Shown: one piece after another, positions 53,187 to 62,399 of the stretch
Layout of the letters: each line of letters starts with the position of its first letter
Numbering within the stretch: the first letter of the stretch is position 1
Assembly: GCA_018333075.1 (NCBI GenBank)
Contig: BORH01000002.1
Location: 124,001 to 188,000 of the forward strand
DNA length: 64,000 nt
Direction: 5' to 3'
Source of the DNA: Heyndrickxia sporothermodurans
GTDB lineage: Bacteria; Bacillota; Bacilli; Bacillales; Bacillaceae_C
Program-made: the position numbers and the translations under genes
The notes under the pieces: model-generated
The model's input: the letters and a program-made list of their open reading frames with translations, nothing else
The model's database searches: none
What the model was told of the DNA's origin: nothing

Positions 53187-53626
53187 TTGACCAAAGTTAA
53201 ACCATTCTAATGTTCCAAGGAAAAGCAGAAGAAGCGATGAAATATTATACAAATATCATTGATGAATCAGAAATAACAAATCTCATCCGCTATGGGGGCA
53301 ATGAAGCAGGTGAAGAAGGAACTGTAGTGAAAGCTACCTTTTCTTTAAAAGGGCTAGAATTTTTGTGCATTGACAGTAATGTCAAACATGAATTTACAAT
53401 TACACCTTCATTCTCGATTTACCTAACCTGTGAAACTGAAGAAATCGATCGGATTTATGAGAAATTAATGGATGGTGGTTCAGCACTAATGCCACTTGAA
53501 GATTACTCCTTCAGCAAGAAATTTGGCTGGATCAACGATAAATTCGGTGTCTCATGGCAACTAAATCTCCCGAACAACTACAAGACAAAAAGCACGGATG
53601 CTTTCCGTGCTTTTCTTCGTCCCTAG
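53187..53626 (+). pseudogene. PhnB-like VOC protein with frameshift near the start
   Basis: The intended N-terminus TKVKPF begins at a TTG (53187) with AAGGAG upstream, but the frame meets TAA at about 53208. One base appears lost (TTCTAATG where TTCTTAATG would read FLM). The rest, from an in-frame ATG at 53210, opens MFQGKAEEAMKYYTNIID and keeps the PhnB/3-demethylubiquinone-methyltransferase-like pattern to FGWINDKFGVSWQLNLPNN. The last codons are formed by a terminator hairpin (53588-53614), so the normal stop is also lost. Reinitiation at 53210 could still give protein. Confidence 0.65.
53588..53614 (+). terminator. Terminator overlapping the VOC gene end
   Basis: AAAAGCACGG-atgcttt-CCGTGCTTTT, 10-bp arms and T-run on the plus strand. 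Confidence 0.8.
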
Positions 53627-53655
53627 CTTTTACCAAACATTCCTTAAAACTCCTC

Positions 53656-53709
53656 TGTCCACCCCCAATGGAAAATATCCCTAAATGTCCATAATAGGTG
53701 TCAGGCACT
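53656..53709. repeat. Dispersed 54-nt repeat, copy 2
   Basis: TGTCCAC ... TAAATGTCCAT then AGGTGTCAGGCACT, matching 50470-50523. It is followed by short GGCACTT-type iterations (53703-53750). Confidence 0.7.
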
Positions 53710-53746
53710 TAAAAAGAAGCACTTAAAAAGGGCACTTGATAGGCAC

Positions 53747-55015
53747 TTAAATTAGTAAGTGGAATAGGTTGCTATCTTTGTTCACTTCGGTGTATGGGAA
53801 GCCCTTTTTGTTCATGCGTTCAATAAGTGAATGATAGTCCGAGCTTCTTTTTAGTTCGATTCCGACTAATCCGGGACCACTTTCTTTGTTATTCTTTTTC
53901 GTATATTCAAAGGTTATAATGTCGTCATCAGGTCCTAGAACATTATCTAGAAATTCCCGGAGTGCACCTGCTCTTTGTGGGAAGTTGACAATAAAATAAT
54001 ACAATAAACCTTCATGAATTAATGATTTCTCTTTAATTTCTTGCATTCTTCCAATGTCATTATTGCCACCACTAATGACACAGACAACAGATTTCCCTTT
54101 AATTTCTTCTTTATAATAATCAAGTGCAGCAATAGGCAATGCACCTGCCGGCTCAGCAACAATAGCATGTTCATTATATAGCTCTAATATCGTCGTACAT
54201 ACTTTCCCTTCTGGAACAGGAATGATCTCTTCTACTAATTTATTACAAATATCAAAAGTCTTTTCACCTACGCATTTCACAGCCGCACCATCTACAAATT
54301 TATCAATATTTGAGAGTGGATGAACTGTACCATGGTGTAAAGAGGCTTTCATACTAGCTGCACCAGCTGGTTCTACCCCAATCATTTTCGTATGGGGAGA
54401 AACACTTTTTATGTATGTACTAATACCGGACATTAATCCGCCACCACCGATGCTTGCAAATGCAAAATCGAGTGGTTCCTCGACATCATTCATCATTTCA
54501 ACAGCAACTGTTCCTTGGCCAGAAATGACATGCTCATCATCAAATGGATGAATAAATACTCTTCCTTCTTCCACAGCACACTCATTGGCACTTGCAGAAG
54601 AATCATCGAAAGTATCACCGGTTAATACGACTTCAATGAATTCACGTCCAAACATCTTAACCTGGTCAATCTTCTGTTTTGGTGTCGTTTGTGGCATGAA
54701 TATTTTTCCATGAATTCCTAAATCACGGCATGCATAAGCAACACCTTGTGCATGATTTCCAGCACTTGCACAAATTACTCCTTTTTCACGTGCTATAGTC
54801 TCAATCATCTTTATTTTGTAATAAGCACCTCTAAGCTTAAATGAACGAACATGCTGCAAATCTTCTCTTTTCAAATATACATTACATTGATATTTCTCAG
54901 ATAAGCGTTCATTTTTTTGTAATGGTGTATGCGCTACAATATCTTTTAGATGTTGATATGCAATAAGTATGTCTTCCACATGTACTGTTTTTGCTTTCAC
55001 CATTTCTTGACTCAT
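53747..55015 (-). CDS. ilvA: Threonine deaminase (biosynthetic)
   Basis: 422 residues, the length of the B. subtilis enzyme. PLP lysine Lys60 in RSFKLRGAYYK, ASAGNHAQGVAYACRDLG and the Gly-rich phosphate loop SIGGGGLMSG; C-terminal single ACT-like regulatory domain (about 330-415, LLYYFIVNFPQRAGALREFL). Converts threonine to 2-oxobutyrate for isoleucine synthesis, with feedback by isoleucine. GGAAGG before the ATG. Alone; no T-box leader was found upstream. Confidence 0.94.
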   Translation of the reverse strand: MSQEMVKAKTVHVEDILIAYQHLKDIVAHTPLQKNERLSEKYQCNVYLKREDLQHVRSFKLRGAYYKIKMIETIAREKGVICASAGNHAQGVAYACRDLGIHGKIFMPQTTPKQKIDQVKMFGREFIEVVLTGDTFDDSSASANECAVEEGRVFIHPFDDEHVISGQGTVAVEMMNDVEEPLDFAFASIGGGGLMSGISTYIKSVSPHTKMIGVEPAGAASMKASLHHGTVHPLSNIDKFVDGAAVKCVGEKTFDICNKLVEEIIPVPEGKVCTTILELYNEHAIVAEPAGALPIAALDYYKEEIKGKSVVCVISGGNNDIGRMQEIKEKSLIHEGLLYYFIVNFPQRAGALREFLDNVLGPDDDIITFEYTKKNNKESGPGLVGIELKRSSDYHSLIERMNKKGFPYTEVNKDSNLFHLLI

Positions 55016-55253
55016 TCTTTTACCTTCCTTCTGCAGAATTTTCCTATAATTTGTACATTATATCATGAGGAAAATAGATTTTGAATAAAAATTTTCTAAA
55101 TATTCAGATGAAAGCGTTGCCAATTTTTATTTTTTGTCAAAAAAATATCATTTGAAATAATATGTTCTTTTATGTTATAAGATAAAAAAGCTAATTTTGT
55201 GCAATAGGTTTTAGTATAAATAGTAGAAATCAATTAAGGAGAGGGAATGAATC

Positions 55254-55778
55254 GTGTTTTATTTACAAATGGCTGGATTTCCAGGTTCAGGTAAGTCTAC
55301 ACTGGCAAGAATCATCGGGACAAAAACAGGTGCAATAGTTATCGATCATGATATTGTAAAATCAGCACTTATGGAAGCTCTAAAAGATAATGAAATGAAT
55401 CTAAACACAACAGGAAAAATATCCTATCATATTGAATGGTCATTAATTGATTATCACCTTTCGCAAGGAAACAGTGTTATTTTTGATAGTCCCTGTTTTT
55501 TTACAGAAATGGTTGAAAAAGGATTAAGTTTAGCAAATAAACATCGAGCTCATTATAAATATGTCGAGTGTTATTTAAACAATCTGACAGAAATAAATGA
55601 TAGATTAAAGAATCGGGAAAAAATGATTAGTCAAATCAATAAGGTTGAATCACAAAAAGAATTTTTGGCGGCAATTGAAAATAGTAAAAGGCCATTAAAT
55701 ATCGAATATCTAGTTATTGATTCAGGACAACCATTAGATTCTTATATTTATACCGTATTGGAGTATATCTCTCGATAG
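55254..55778 (+). CDS. P-loop kinase-like protein (AAA_33/zeta-toxin-like fold)
   Basis: 174 residues. Walker A MAGFPGSGKSTLARIIG (6-22) with DHDIVKSALMEAL lid-proximal Asp, VIFDSPCFF as Walker B/Asp strand and CYLNNLTEINDRLKNREK as lid helix. GTG start with GAGAGGG upstream. Likely phosphorylates a small molecule. No antitoxin partner is adjacent, so a zeta-toxin role is not supported. Confidence 0.8.
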   Translation: MFYLQMAGFPGSGKSTLARIIGTKTGAIVIDHDIVKSALMEALKDNEMNLNTTGKISYHIEWSLIDYHLSQGNSVIFDSPCFFTEMVEKGLSLANKHRAHYKYVECYLNNLTEINDRLKNREKMISQINKVESQKEFLAAIENSKRPLNIEYLVIDSGQPLDSYIYTVLEYISR

Positions 55779-55814
55779 AAAGCAATTCAATTTGAAAGTA
55801 ATGGTTAGTAAATT

Positions 55815-55852
55815 AAAAAGAACATTGGAAAAACCAATGTTCCTTTTACAGA
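55815..55852. terminator. Bidirectional terminator
   Basis: GAACATTGG-aaaaa-CCAATGTTC between convergent genes. Arms are the same as in the two toxin-module terminators. Confidence 0.85.
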
Positions 55853-55856
55853 AGGA

Positions 55857-56231
55857 TTATTTGTAAAACACCTTATCAATATTATATTTTGCTTGTAGCT
55901 TATTAATCAGATAGGTTTCATAAATTTCTCTTTCCATTGGATCTTCAACATAAATGACAGCAATTTTTTGCACTTCATCCCTATGTTTTTTGATAGCGGA
56001 AACATTATCGTCAAAATGCTTCGTTACCCTTTGGCGTAGCTTTCTCGCTTTCCCTACAAATAGTAATTCGTTTTGCGCATTGTAAAAAAGGATTATCCCG
56101 CCTTTATCTCTTGAAATAAGGCGAAAATCTGTAAAACCGTATTCACTACTAATTTTATGTTCTTTTTCTTCACCTAAAGGTTTCTTCTTTGAAATAACCA
56201 CATCAGCATTAGGTATGTCGATTTTAATCAT
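55857..56231 (-). CDS. GIY-YIG nuclease family protein
   Basis: 124 residues. GIY-YIG core at about 45-115: GGIILFYNAQNELLFVGKAR (variant GIY...YVG), KLRQRVTKHF with conserved Arg, and DPMEREIYETYLINKLQAKYN with catalytic Glu. Small stand-alone domain like YhbQ/YurQ-type proteins; cellular role unknown. RBS AGGAAGTGATTATAA. Confidence 0.85.
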   Translation of the reverse strand: MIKIDIPNADVVISKKKPLGEEKEHKISSEYGFTDFRLISRDKGGIILFYNAQNELLFVGKARKLRQRVTKHFDDNVSAIKKHRDEVQKIAVIYVEDPMEREIYETYLINKLQAKYNIDKVFYK

Positions 56232-56314
56232 TTATAATCACTTCCTGTATTGAATTGAATCTTCATTATAGCATAAACCTTCTCGTCAGATTCGTATACT
56301 ACGATAATTAAATT

Positions 56315-57550
56315 TTATACAATTTCCTTCATTTTAATAGTTATGTTAGTTTTCTTTTTATAAATTTGTTTTCCTACATAAAAGAAATATATACTTACTA
56401 AAGATATGAAAGCCATAAAAAGAAACATAATTGTCCCATTATATACAGATAAGAGAATGCCTCCGAACCATGGACCAATAAAGTTGCCAAACTCCCCTAA
56501 GCTTTGAGCCCCATAATATGTACCCCTTAATTCATTTGGAGTTATTTCATCTACCTGTGCATATTCCGCAGGTATTACAAGTATTTCACCAAGGGTAAAG
56601 ATGAACATAGCAACAATAAATCCAAGCCAGGTTTCAAAAAAAGCAAATCCACTTTCTCCAATTGCAAATAGTATACATCCAATCAGAATTCTTTGAAATA
56701 AACTATAGCGTTCAGACCATCGAGTCAAAGGAAGTTGAAAAATAATGACTGTTAAACCATTTAAGCTCATCAGTACAGCAAACAATGTAACACCATCTAT
56801 AATATTGTCTTTTAAATATTGGGAAAGCGTAACTGACATTTGTCCGTGAACTGTAGTTAGTAAAATACCTCCAATGATAAAGAGCAGTAAAGGAACATCA
56901 CTTCTCAGTATTTTCCATAAAAGTGTAAGATTTACCCGTTCTTCAATATTATCTTGTCCCCTTTGCTCATTAAAAGAGAAGAATTTTAACATCGTAAATA
57001 ATATCAATGCGTAGACAATATAAATGATGGATGTCAATTCAAAAGCAATCATACTGCCACCGATCCCTAAAAATGTTCCAACCATAGGACCTACTGAAAA
57101 TCCAATATTTGATGCAAAATATCGATTAGAGAACATTCGAAACCTTTTTTGTTCTGGTGTTAAATCAGCCATTAAAGCTTTAGAAATCGTTCCAAAGAAT
57201 GCTTGAGAAAGACCTCTTAGTATACTAAAACAAATTAATAAACTCGGCTCGGAAGTCGAGATAAAACCTAAATAGGCTATACTTAAACCGAATAACGAAA
57301 TGATTAAAAGCTTTTTTCTCCCAATAAAATCTGATAAAATGCCACCAAGGAGACCACAAAAAGTTCCCGCTAACGGACCTACCCCAATAATAAAACCAAT
57401 GGTAGAAAAACTTAATTCTTTCACATTACTTAAATATATAGCTAAAAATGGCAAACTCATTGAGCTGGTAAAAGAAATAAGAACTGCTCCAAAGATTAAA
57501 CAATGAACAATGGGATGATATTCATACAAATACTTTTTTAATTTATTCAT
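56315..57550 (-). CDS. MFS transporter, multidrug-efflux-like
   Basis: 411 residues, 12 membrane segments. Motif A between TM2 and TM3 is GGILSDFIGRKKLLI; GPLAGTFCGLLGG and ILRGLSQAFFGTISKALMAD follow. Ends with a basic tail. Start overlaps the stop of the upstream regulator as ATGA, so the two are translationally coupled. Probably drug or metabolite export controlled by that regulator; substrate unknown. Confidence 0.88.
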   Translation of the reverse strand: MNKLKKYLYEYHPIVHCLIFGAVLISFTSSMSLPFLAIYLSNVKELSFSTIGFIIGVGPLAGTFCGLLGGILSDFIGRKKLLIISLFGLSIAYLGFISTSEPSLLICFSILRGLSQAFFGTISKALMADLTPEQKRFRMFSNRYFASNIGFSVGPMVGTFLGIGGSMIAFELTSIIYIVYALILFTMLKFFSFNEQRGQDNIEERVNLTLLWKILRSDVPLLLFIIGGILLTTVHGQMSVTLSQYLKDNIIDGVTLFAVLMSLNGLTVIIFQLPLTRWSERYSLFQRILIGCILFAIGESGFAFFETWLGFIVAMFIFTLGEILVIPAEYAQVDEITPNELRGTYYGAQSLGEFGNFIGPWFGGILLSVYNGTIMFLFMAFISLVSIYFFYVGKQIYKKKTNITIKMKEIV

Positions 57551-58470
57551 ATGTTTTCCCCATTTCCTTCAAACAGTTCTTTAAATTCAGCAGTAAATTC
57601 AGCTATGAACTTTTTTCTTAGACTGTAATATGCAGGAGTTGAACTTCCAACAAAATGACTTCTAATGACTCCTTCACGTCTTAATTGAGCGATATGATGA
57701 TGTATTGTGCTTTTTGCCAAACCTAAATATTTATGAATTTCAATTAAAGTTCTTGGCTCCTTAGCTAGATACAATAAAATCTTCAACCTTGTTTCATCGC
57801 CAATACATTGCAAAAGCTTAAGCATCCCTTTTGTTTGATCAATGTTATCACGCTTACTCGTAGGGTACAAACAGGTTGCTATTCCATTGAAATAATCTAA
57901 TATAGTTGAAGGGTAACAATGAGATTGCGGAATTAAAATCAATTGTTTTAAATCATTCGATTTTTCAATCCTTATACCATTCGTAGCTTCTTCAATTAGA
58001 TCGATTGGTTGATAAGACTTAACTTTCTCATGTTTGCTTTTCGCATCTTGTTTTAATTGGGAAAGAATAGAAGGATCTATGCTCTTGAAATAATATTCAT
58101 TCCACTTATAAAGAATCTCAACGGTTTTGTCACGAATCAATCCTAGTTCCGTAGAAATGGTATCAACCCATGGAGCTAATCTTTCATAGATTTCACCTGC
58201 TGATAACCTTTCAAACCAAATTAAAAACTCATTAATTGTTTCTTTTTTACTGCATTGTGATATAAGTAAAACAATACGGTGTAACACTTCCCACCTTTCA
58301 TCCTCCAATTCACTAATAAAAACAGCTGGTAGCATATCTTTCGTATTTTTTACCCAATCTTCCCTTAAATCAATTGTTTTCAATTTTCGATTATAAATAA
58401 ATGTATACAAGCTAACGATTAGCTCATATGCTGGAGAGTATTCTATCTTTATAGAATAATTATTATCCAT
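57547..58470 (-). CDS. ArsR-type winged-helix regulator with long N-terminal domain
   Basis: 307 residues. The C-terminal roughly 85 residues are a winged helix (CIGDETRLKILLYLAKEPRT, IHKYLGLAKSTIHHHIAQLR, SHFVGSSTPAYYSL). The N-terminal about 210 residues match the DUF5937-like sensor of ArsR regulators from Bacilli, without metal cysteines. Directly upstream of and overlapping an MFS gene, so it probably controls efflux. Confidence 0.85.
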   Translation of the reverse strand: MDNNYSIKIEYSPAYELIVSLYTFIYNRKLKTIDLREDWVKNTKDMLPAVFISELEDERWEVLHRIVLLISQCSKKETINEFLIWFERLSAGEIYERLAPWVDTISTELGLIRDKTVEILYKWNEYYFKSIDPSILSQLKQDAKSKHEKVKSYQPIDLIEEATNGIRIEKSNDLKQLILIPQSHCYPSTILDYFNGIATCLYPTSKRDNIDQTKGMLKLLQCIGDETRLKILLYLAKEPRTLIEIHKYLGLAKSTIHHHIAQLRREGVIRSHFVGSSTPAYYSLRKKFIAEFTAEFKELFEGNGENI

Positions 58471-58531
58471 TCGACCACCATCTAACGTTTTTATTTATTA
58501 TACATAATCAATGGACTGAAAACAATCATTT

Positions 58532-58567
58532 AAAAAAATCCGTGCAGTTAATATGCACGGATTTCTT
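58532..58567 (-). terminator. Terminator of the ribose operon
   Basis: AAATCCGTGCA-tattaac-TGCACGGATTT stem plus seven Ts on the minus strand, just after the rbsB stop. Confidence 0.9.
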
Positions 58568-58576
58568 CATTTATCA

Positions 58577-59491
58577 TTATTTTGTTACTAATTTTAATGG
58601 TGCCGGAATATTCTTATCAACTTTTTTTCCTTTTAATGCATCCCCTGCAGCCTTGACAGCTAATTTTCCAATTAATTGAGGTTGTTGAGCAACAGTTGCG
58701 TTTAATTTTCCTTCTTTAATTGACTTTAGAGCATCATCATTTCCGTCAAACCCCACAACAAGGATATTCTTCCCGGAGCTATTGATTGCTTCCAATGCCC
58801 CTAAAGCCATTTCATCATTATGTGCAAAAACTGCTTGCACATCTGGATTTCCTTGAATAATATTTTCCATTACATTTAATCCTTCTGTGCGGTCAAAATG
58901 TGCAGATTGTTTTTCTATCACTTTTAATTGTTTATCAGCAATATTGTGAAAGCCTTTCCCGCGTTCCCGTGTAGCAGATGCTCCTGGAACTCCTTCTAAT
59001 TCAACTACTTTTGCATTTTTGCCAAGCTTGTCCACAATATATTGTCCAGCCATTTCTCCGCCTTTAATATTATCTGAAGCGACTAATGATTCAACTTTTC
59101 CCTTATCAGCAGAGCGATCAAGAGTAATAACTGGAATTCCAACGTCGTTTGCCGATTGCACAGCTGTTGAGATCGCTGCAGAGTCTGTTGGATTAATTAA
59201 TAACGCATCTACTCCTTTTTGCAATAAATCCTGAACATCATTCACTTGCTTTGCTGAATCGTTTTGAGCATCAATAACGATAACTTCCATCCCTTTAGAT
59301 TTCGCCTCTTTTAACACCCCGTCTTTGAGCGAAACGAAAAATGGATTGTTTAATGTTGAAATAGATAATCCAATTTTAATATTTTTTAAATTATTTTTCT
59401 TAGCTGGTTTCGCCCAATCAGGTGGTTCCATTGAGCAAGCAGCTAATAGAATCATCGTTAAAGACATGATCAAAACTAAGAATTTTTTCAT
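58577..59491 (-). CDS. rbsB: Ribose ABC transporter substrate-binding lipoprotein
   Basis: 304 residues. Lipoprotein signal peptide with lipobox LLAAC (Cys19), then a periplasmic-binding-protein type I fold: KIGLSISTLNNPFFVSLKDG, VIDAQNDSAKQVND, PVITLDRSADKG, VVELEGVPGASATRERGKGF and AVFAHNDEMALGALEA. Binds ribose outside the membrane. Last of rbsR-K-D-A-C-B, 11 bp after rbsC, RBS GGGAGGG. Confidence 0.95.
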   Translation of the reverse strand: MKKFLVLIMSLTMILLAACSMEPPDWAKPAKKNNLKNIKIGLSISTLNNPFFVSLKDGVLKEAKSKGMEVIVIDAQNDSAKQVNDVQDLLQKGVDALLINPTDSAAISTAVQSANDVGIPVITLDRSADKGKVESLVASDNIKGGEMAGQYIVDKLGKNAKVVELEGVPGASATRERGKGFHNIADKQLKVIEKQSAHFDRTEGLNVMENIIQGNPDVQAVFAHNDEMALGALEAINSSGKNILVVGFDGNDDALKSIKEGKLNATVAQQPQLIGKLAVKAAGDALKGKKVDKNIPAPLKLVTK

Positions 59492-59502
59492 TTTTATCCC
59501 TC

Positions 59503-60474
59503 CTATGCTGCTTTTTTTCTATCAAGTAAAACAGCAATTAAAATGACAATCCCTTTTACAACCATTTGATAGAATGAAGATACACCAAGTAAATTTAATC
59601 CGTTATTTAACGTACCGATAATTAATGCTCCAATTAACGTTCCAAATATTTTCCCACGTCCGCCTGATAGGCTTGTCCCACCTAAAACAACTGCAGCAAT
59701 AGCGTCTAATTCGTAAGATGTACCAGCCGTTGGCTGAGCAGAATCAAGTCTTGAGATTAAAATTCCACCGGCTAAAGCTGATAAAAGTCCTGCTAAAGAG
59801 TAGATGAATACTTTTACACGAGGCACTTTAATTCCCGAAATAAGAGCTGCCTTTTCATTCCCTCCAATTGCATATGTTTTTCTTCCAAATGGTGTTTTGT
59901 GTAGAATGACATATAGCACAATAAATGTAATAATCATGGTTATTGCTGGTACAGGTATGCCTAAAAAATAACCTCGTCCAAATAACTGAAATAGTCGACT
60001 ATCGCTTAATCCGGTAATAGGATTTCCATCTGTATAGACGAGGGTTAATCCCCTAAAGACAGTCATCGTAGCAAGGGTTGCAATAAATGGCGCCATTTTT
60101 CCTTTTGTTATAAGTAAGCCATTCACCATTCCCATAACAGCACCTATTAGACAACCAATTATTATTGCTAAAATAGGGTCTAATCCAGATACCATCATAC
60201 CAGCCATTAAAGCACTAGAGAGTGCTAATATAGATCCAACAGATAAATCAATTCCACCAGTTAATATAACAAATGTCATTCCATACGCGATTAAAGCATT
60301 AATCGCAACTTGTCTTAATAAGTTCAATATATTTAAAGGCTGTAAAAAGCTTGGATTTAATATAGAAACAATAATAACTAGAATAATAAAACCAAGAAGA
60401 GGTCCAAGCTTTTGCATTAATTGATCTAAATGGTTAACACGACCAACCACTTTGGAATCGCTTACTTGTTTCAT
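59503..60474 (-). CDS. rbsC: Ribose ABC transporter permease
   Basis: 323 residues, about ten membrane segments. FVILTGGIDLSVGSILALSS and LDAIAAVVLGGTSLSGGRGK (EAA-like loop) are hallmarks of the RbsC/AraH/XylH permeases. The start overlaps nothing but is one base after the rbsA stop; GGGGGCAAATAAA serves as RBS. Confidence 0.95.
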   Translation of the reverse strand: MKQVSDSKVVGRVNHLDQLMQKLGPLLGFIILVIIVSILNPSFLQPLNILNLLRQVAINALIAYGMTFVILTGGIDLSVGSILALSSALMAGMMVSGLDPILAIIIGCLIGAVMGMVNGLLITKGKMAPFIATLATMTVFRGLTLVYTDGNPITGLSDSRLFQLFGRGYFLGIPVPAITMIITFIVLYVILHKTPFGRKTYAIGGNEKAALISGIKVPRVKVFIYSLAGLLSALAGGILISRLDSAQPTAGTSYELDAIAAVVLGGTSLSGGRGKIFGTLIGALIIGTLNNGLNLLGVSSFYQMVVKGIVILIAVLLDRKKAA

Positions 60475-60475
60475 T

Positions 60476-61957
60476 TTATTTGCCCCCTGTTGCTAATGTC
60501 ATAATCTTTTCCTGTGTTGCTTCATCTTTCGTTAATTCTCCACTTACCTTCCCTTCGTGAACAACAAGAATTCGATCACTCATGCCAAGTATCTCAGGAA
60601 GTTCCGAGGAAACCATAATGATCGCAACACCACGAGCAGTCAATTCATTCATCAACTGATAGATTTCTCGTTTTGCCCCAACATCCACACCTCGTGTAGG
60701 TTCATCCATAATAAGCAGTTTAGGTCCAATCCCAACCCATTTTGCAATAACAACCTTTTGCTGGTTTCCGCCAGAAAGACTACCAACACGCAATGATGCT
60801 GATTCAGTTTTCACAGTTAAACGTTCGATTAACATGTCTACAAAATCTTGCTCACTTTTTTCTTTTATTAAGCCCTTTGGTGCAAAGCTTTTTAAGCTTG
60901 GTAGGACTATATTCTCTCGAATTGAAAAATCCAAGATTAATCCTTCATCTTTACGGTCTTCTGTAATAAAACCTATACCGTGTTGAATTGCTTGGTCAGG
61001 TGTTTTTATGTTTACTTTCTTACCATTCAACAAGATTTCAGCAGAATCAAATTTATCTAGGGCAAATAGGGCTCTCATTATTTCCGTTCTACCAGCCCCC
61101 ATCAGCCCTGATACTCCGACTATTTCCCCTGAACAAACGGAGAAGTTTACATTCTCAAACACACCATTTTTTGATAAGTTTTTCACTTTAAGGATCGTTT
61201 CACCAAGTTCAGGTACACGTTTGGGAAAGCGCTCAGTCAATTCACGTCCGACCATTTTTTTCACGACATCATCAAAGTTCGTCTCAGGAATCAATTTGGT
61301 ATCGACGGTTTTCCCATCTCTCATAACTGTAATCCGATCACAAATCGCAAAAATTTCCTCCATTCTGTGTGAAATATATACGATAGAAACTCCTTCCTTT
61401 TGCAATGCAGCAATTACTTCAAATAATTTTTGAATTTCACGCTCTGTTAAGGCAGCTGTTGGTTCATCCATAATGATTACTTTTGCATCCGTTAATAATG
61501 CTTTCGCGATTTCTATCATTTGCTGCTGACCCACTGAACAAAGACCTGCCTCTTGATCAAGGGGAATGGTAACAGATAATTTTTCAAATTGTTCCTTTGC
61601 TAGCGTTTTCATTTCTTTTGTTTTTAAAAGACCAAAGGTTGTTTTTATTTCTTTCCCAATAAATAAATTCTCTAGAACCGTCATGTCTGGCCAAATGTTC
61701 AGTTCCTGATGAATAAACGTTATGCCATGTTTCTCCGCATTCTTTGGATTATTAAAATAGGTTTCTTTTTCATCTATAATAATAGTTCCTTGGTCCAATT
61801 TATGAAGTCCGGTTAAAATATTCATCAAAGTTGATTTACCAGCACCATTTTCACCCATTAATGCATGAATTTCACCTGGTAACAGATCAAAATGAACACC
61901 CGTTAAAACTTCATTTTTACCAAAAGCTTTATGAATGTTTTGCATTGAGATTTTCAA
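60476..61957 (-). CDS. rbsA: Ribose ABC transporter ATPase, double ABC domain
   Basis: 493 residues with two ABC cassettes. First: GENGAGKST (36-44), [15 protein letters not shown] signature and [14 protein letters not shown]. Second (from about 250): degenerate Walker [25 protein letters not shown] and [18 protein letters not shown] start with AAGGGGTG upstream. Energises ribose uptake with RbsB and RbsC. Confidence 0.96.
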   Translation of the reverse strand: MKISMQNIHKAFGKNEVLTGVHFDLLPGEIHALMGENGAGKSTLMNILTGLHKLDQGTIIIDEKETYFNNPKNAEKHGITFIHQELNIWPDMTVLENLFIGKEIKTTFGLLKTKEMKTLAKEQFEKLSVTIPLDQEAGLCSVGQQQMIEIAKALLTDAKVIIMDEPTAALTEREIQKLFEVIAALQKEGVSIVYISHRMEEIFAICDRITVMRDGKTVDTKLIPETNFDDVVKKMVGRELTERFPKRVPELGETILKVKNLSKNGVFENVNFSVCSGEIVGVSGLMGAGRTEIMRALFALDKFDSAEILLNGKKVNIKTPDQAIQHGIGFITEDRKDEGLILDFSIRENIVLPSLKSFAPKGLIKEKSEQDFVDMLIERLTVKTESASLRVGSLSGGNQQKVVIAKWVGIGPKLLIMDEPTRGVDVGAKREIYQLMNELTARGVAIIMVSSELPEILGMSDRILVVHEGKVSGELTKDEATQEKIMTLATGGK

Positions 61958-62000
61958 TTACTTTCACCCCTTAAATGAATGGTGATTTTTTCTTAGATCA

Positions 62001-62396
62001 CTAAAAAATCACACCTGCTTGTAAAATACAATTAGCATAAGGTGTAGCTTCTCCCGTACGAATAACTGCCTTTGCACTTTTCGTTATTTCCTTTAACTTT
62101 TCATGTGTTATCTGTTCAATTTCTGTATTGGCAAAAAGATCTTTCATCTCTTGAAACGTCATTTGATTTTTAAGTTCCATTTCACTTGCAACAATCACTT
62201 TTTCAATTTTCATATCCTCTTTAATTGCCGATACTACTTCTTTAAAACTTGGTACACCTAACTTTAATGCTAGATCAATCTTGTCAACACCCTTCGGAAT
62301 AGGAAGCCCTGCATCAGCAACAACAATAAAATCAGTATGTCCCAGATCAGCAAGGACTTTTGAAATATGAGAATTTAAAATCCCTTGTAATTTCAT
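62001..62396 (-). CDS. rbsD: D-ribose pyranase
   Basis: 131 residues. Converts beta-pyranose to furanose ribose for RbsK. Family motifs: HISKVLADLGHTDFIVVADAGLPIP (catalytic His20-like region near the N-terminus) and C-terminal AVIRTGEATPYANCIL. Four bp after rbsK. Normal length. Confidence 0.95.
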   Translation of the reverse strand: MKLQGILNSHISKVLADLGHTDFIVVADAGLPIPKGVDKIDLALKLGVPSFKEVVSAIKEDMKIEKVIVASEMELKNQMTFQEMKDLFANTEIEQITHEKLKEITKSAKAVIRTGEATPYANCILQAGVIF

Positions 62397-62399
62397 AAT

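Noticed and set aside
55254-55778. Zeta toxin
   Set aside because: P-loop kinase fold only; no epsilon-type antitoxin gene adjacent.
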